From Lentisphaerota bacterium (lineage in GTDB: Bacteria; Verrucomicrobiota; Kiritimatiellia; RFP12; UBA3636), in the NCBI GenBank assembly GCA_012511845.1, contig JAAZFF010000362.1, forward strand, positions 1 to 7,521: a DNA stretch of 7,521 nt, read 5' to 3'. The notes under the pieces are model-generated. The model was not told the DNA's origin. It made no database searches and worked only from the letters and a program-made list of their open reading frames with translations. The number at the start of each line of letters is the position of its first letter. Within the stretch, counting starts at the first letter, position 1. The position numbers and the translations under genes are program-made. Positions 7,223 through 7,521 of the stretch are shown here, one piece after another.

Positions 7223-7521
7223 CTAGCTGCGAGGTGCTTTTCTCCTGTTCAGACGTGTTTCCCTGGGGTTTTCCGGTTCAACAATATGTTCAACTTCAAA
7301 CTTCGGGTTGAATTCAGTGGGAAAAACAGGACTTTCTTTCTTGCCTTCAAGCGACCGCTGGTAAAGCCTGTAACCGGAGCCATGCGGAAGAATATCAACC
7401 ATGTCGGCTCCGCGCCACATGCCGAAAAAGTCAAGGCCCATGGCGTTTTCCATGACACGCCGCATTCTCAGCTCATGAGAAAACTCCAGCACATCTTTTT
7501 TTTCACTGGATGAAAACGAAA
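7223..7521 (-). CDS. Unidentified protein, C-terminal part (5' end outside window)
   Basis: The frame is open from the right edge of the window to a TAG at 7223-7225, giving about 98 visible residues, and ends 3 nt before murD. I do not recognise the family. The visible part begins FSSSEKKDVLEFSHELRMRR, then has an aromatic/Gly-rich stretch (LDFFGMWRGADMVDILPHGSGYRLYQRS). It ends in a charged, Pro-rich tail (EPENPRETRLNRRKAPRS) that is probably disordered. There is no transmembrane helix here, so it does not look like MraY, which often precedes murD. A GTG at 7492 could start a short 89-residue protein, but no Shine-Dalgarno sequence precedes it and the frame stays open upstream, so a longer gene is more likely. 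An A8 run (7496-7503, - strand sense) is a possible frameshift-prone site. Position suggests a wall or division role, but nothing in the sequence confirms it. Confidence 0.65.
   Translation of the reverse strand, partial: SFSSSEKKDVLEFSHELRMRRVMENAMGLDFFGMWRGADMVDILPHGSGYRLYQRSLEGKKESPVFPTEFNPKFEVEHIVEPENPRETRLNRRKAPRS

Noticed and set aside
7430..7521. Right-edge fragment as the C terminus of MurF
   Set aside because: DVL...LRMRRVMENAM faintly recalls the MurF ending DVVLVKGSR.MRMEKVVEAL, and murF would fit the position. However, the KGSR residues are missing and about 70 extra residues follow, so the likeness is too weak for a call.

Overview
The window holds the 3' end of a large surface-protein gene on the + strand (1-1818). 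Facing it is a compact block of six genes on the - strand (7521 down to 1875). I see no RNA genes, insertion sequences, CRISPR arrays or tandem repeats. The only gap without a gene is 56 nt, between the two convergent units.

The - strand block, in transcription order, is: the C-terminal part of an unidentified protein (runs off the right edge, ends at 7223); murD (7219-5858); a three-LysM lipoprotein (5822-4716); an FtsW/RodA-family glycosyltransferase, most likely ftsW (4695-3526); a PhnP-like metallo-beta-lactamase-fold hydrolase (3529-2723); and a peptide-type ABC transporter ATPase (2729-1875). Spacings are +3, +35, +20, -4 and -7 nt, so this looks like one operon. Its promoter must lie beyond the right edge. 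MurD makes UDP-MurNAc-dipeptide in the cytoplasm, and FtsW polymerises lipid II across the inner membrane. The LysM lipoprotein would hold the envelope to the finished peptidoglycan. This is therefore part of a division and cell-wall (dcw-like) cluster with an added LysM gene. The canonical next gene, murG, is not found after ftsW; the hydrolase and the ATPase occupy that place.

The + strand gene encodes at least 605 residues of a secreted, repeat-type protein. It has a Calx-beta domain, then a Gly/Ser/Thr-rich region that looks like a beta-helix or autotransporter passenger.

Organism: a Gram-negative bacterium, since it has a lipoprotein with a non-Asp +2 residue and a peptidoglycan cluster. 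A LysM gene between murD and ftsW, next to a giant Calx-beta/glycine-rich surface protein, suggests the PVC group (Verrucomicrobiota, Kiritimatiellota or Lentisphaerota). That placement is inference from gene content, not from any search.

I found no clear evidence of a wholly new system. The most interesting points are the operon composition and the possible roles of the hydrolase, the orphan ATPase and the LysM lipoprotein in wall biology.
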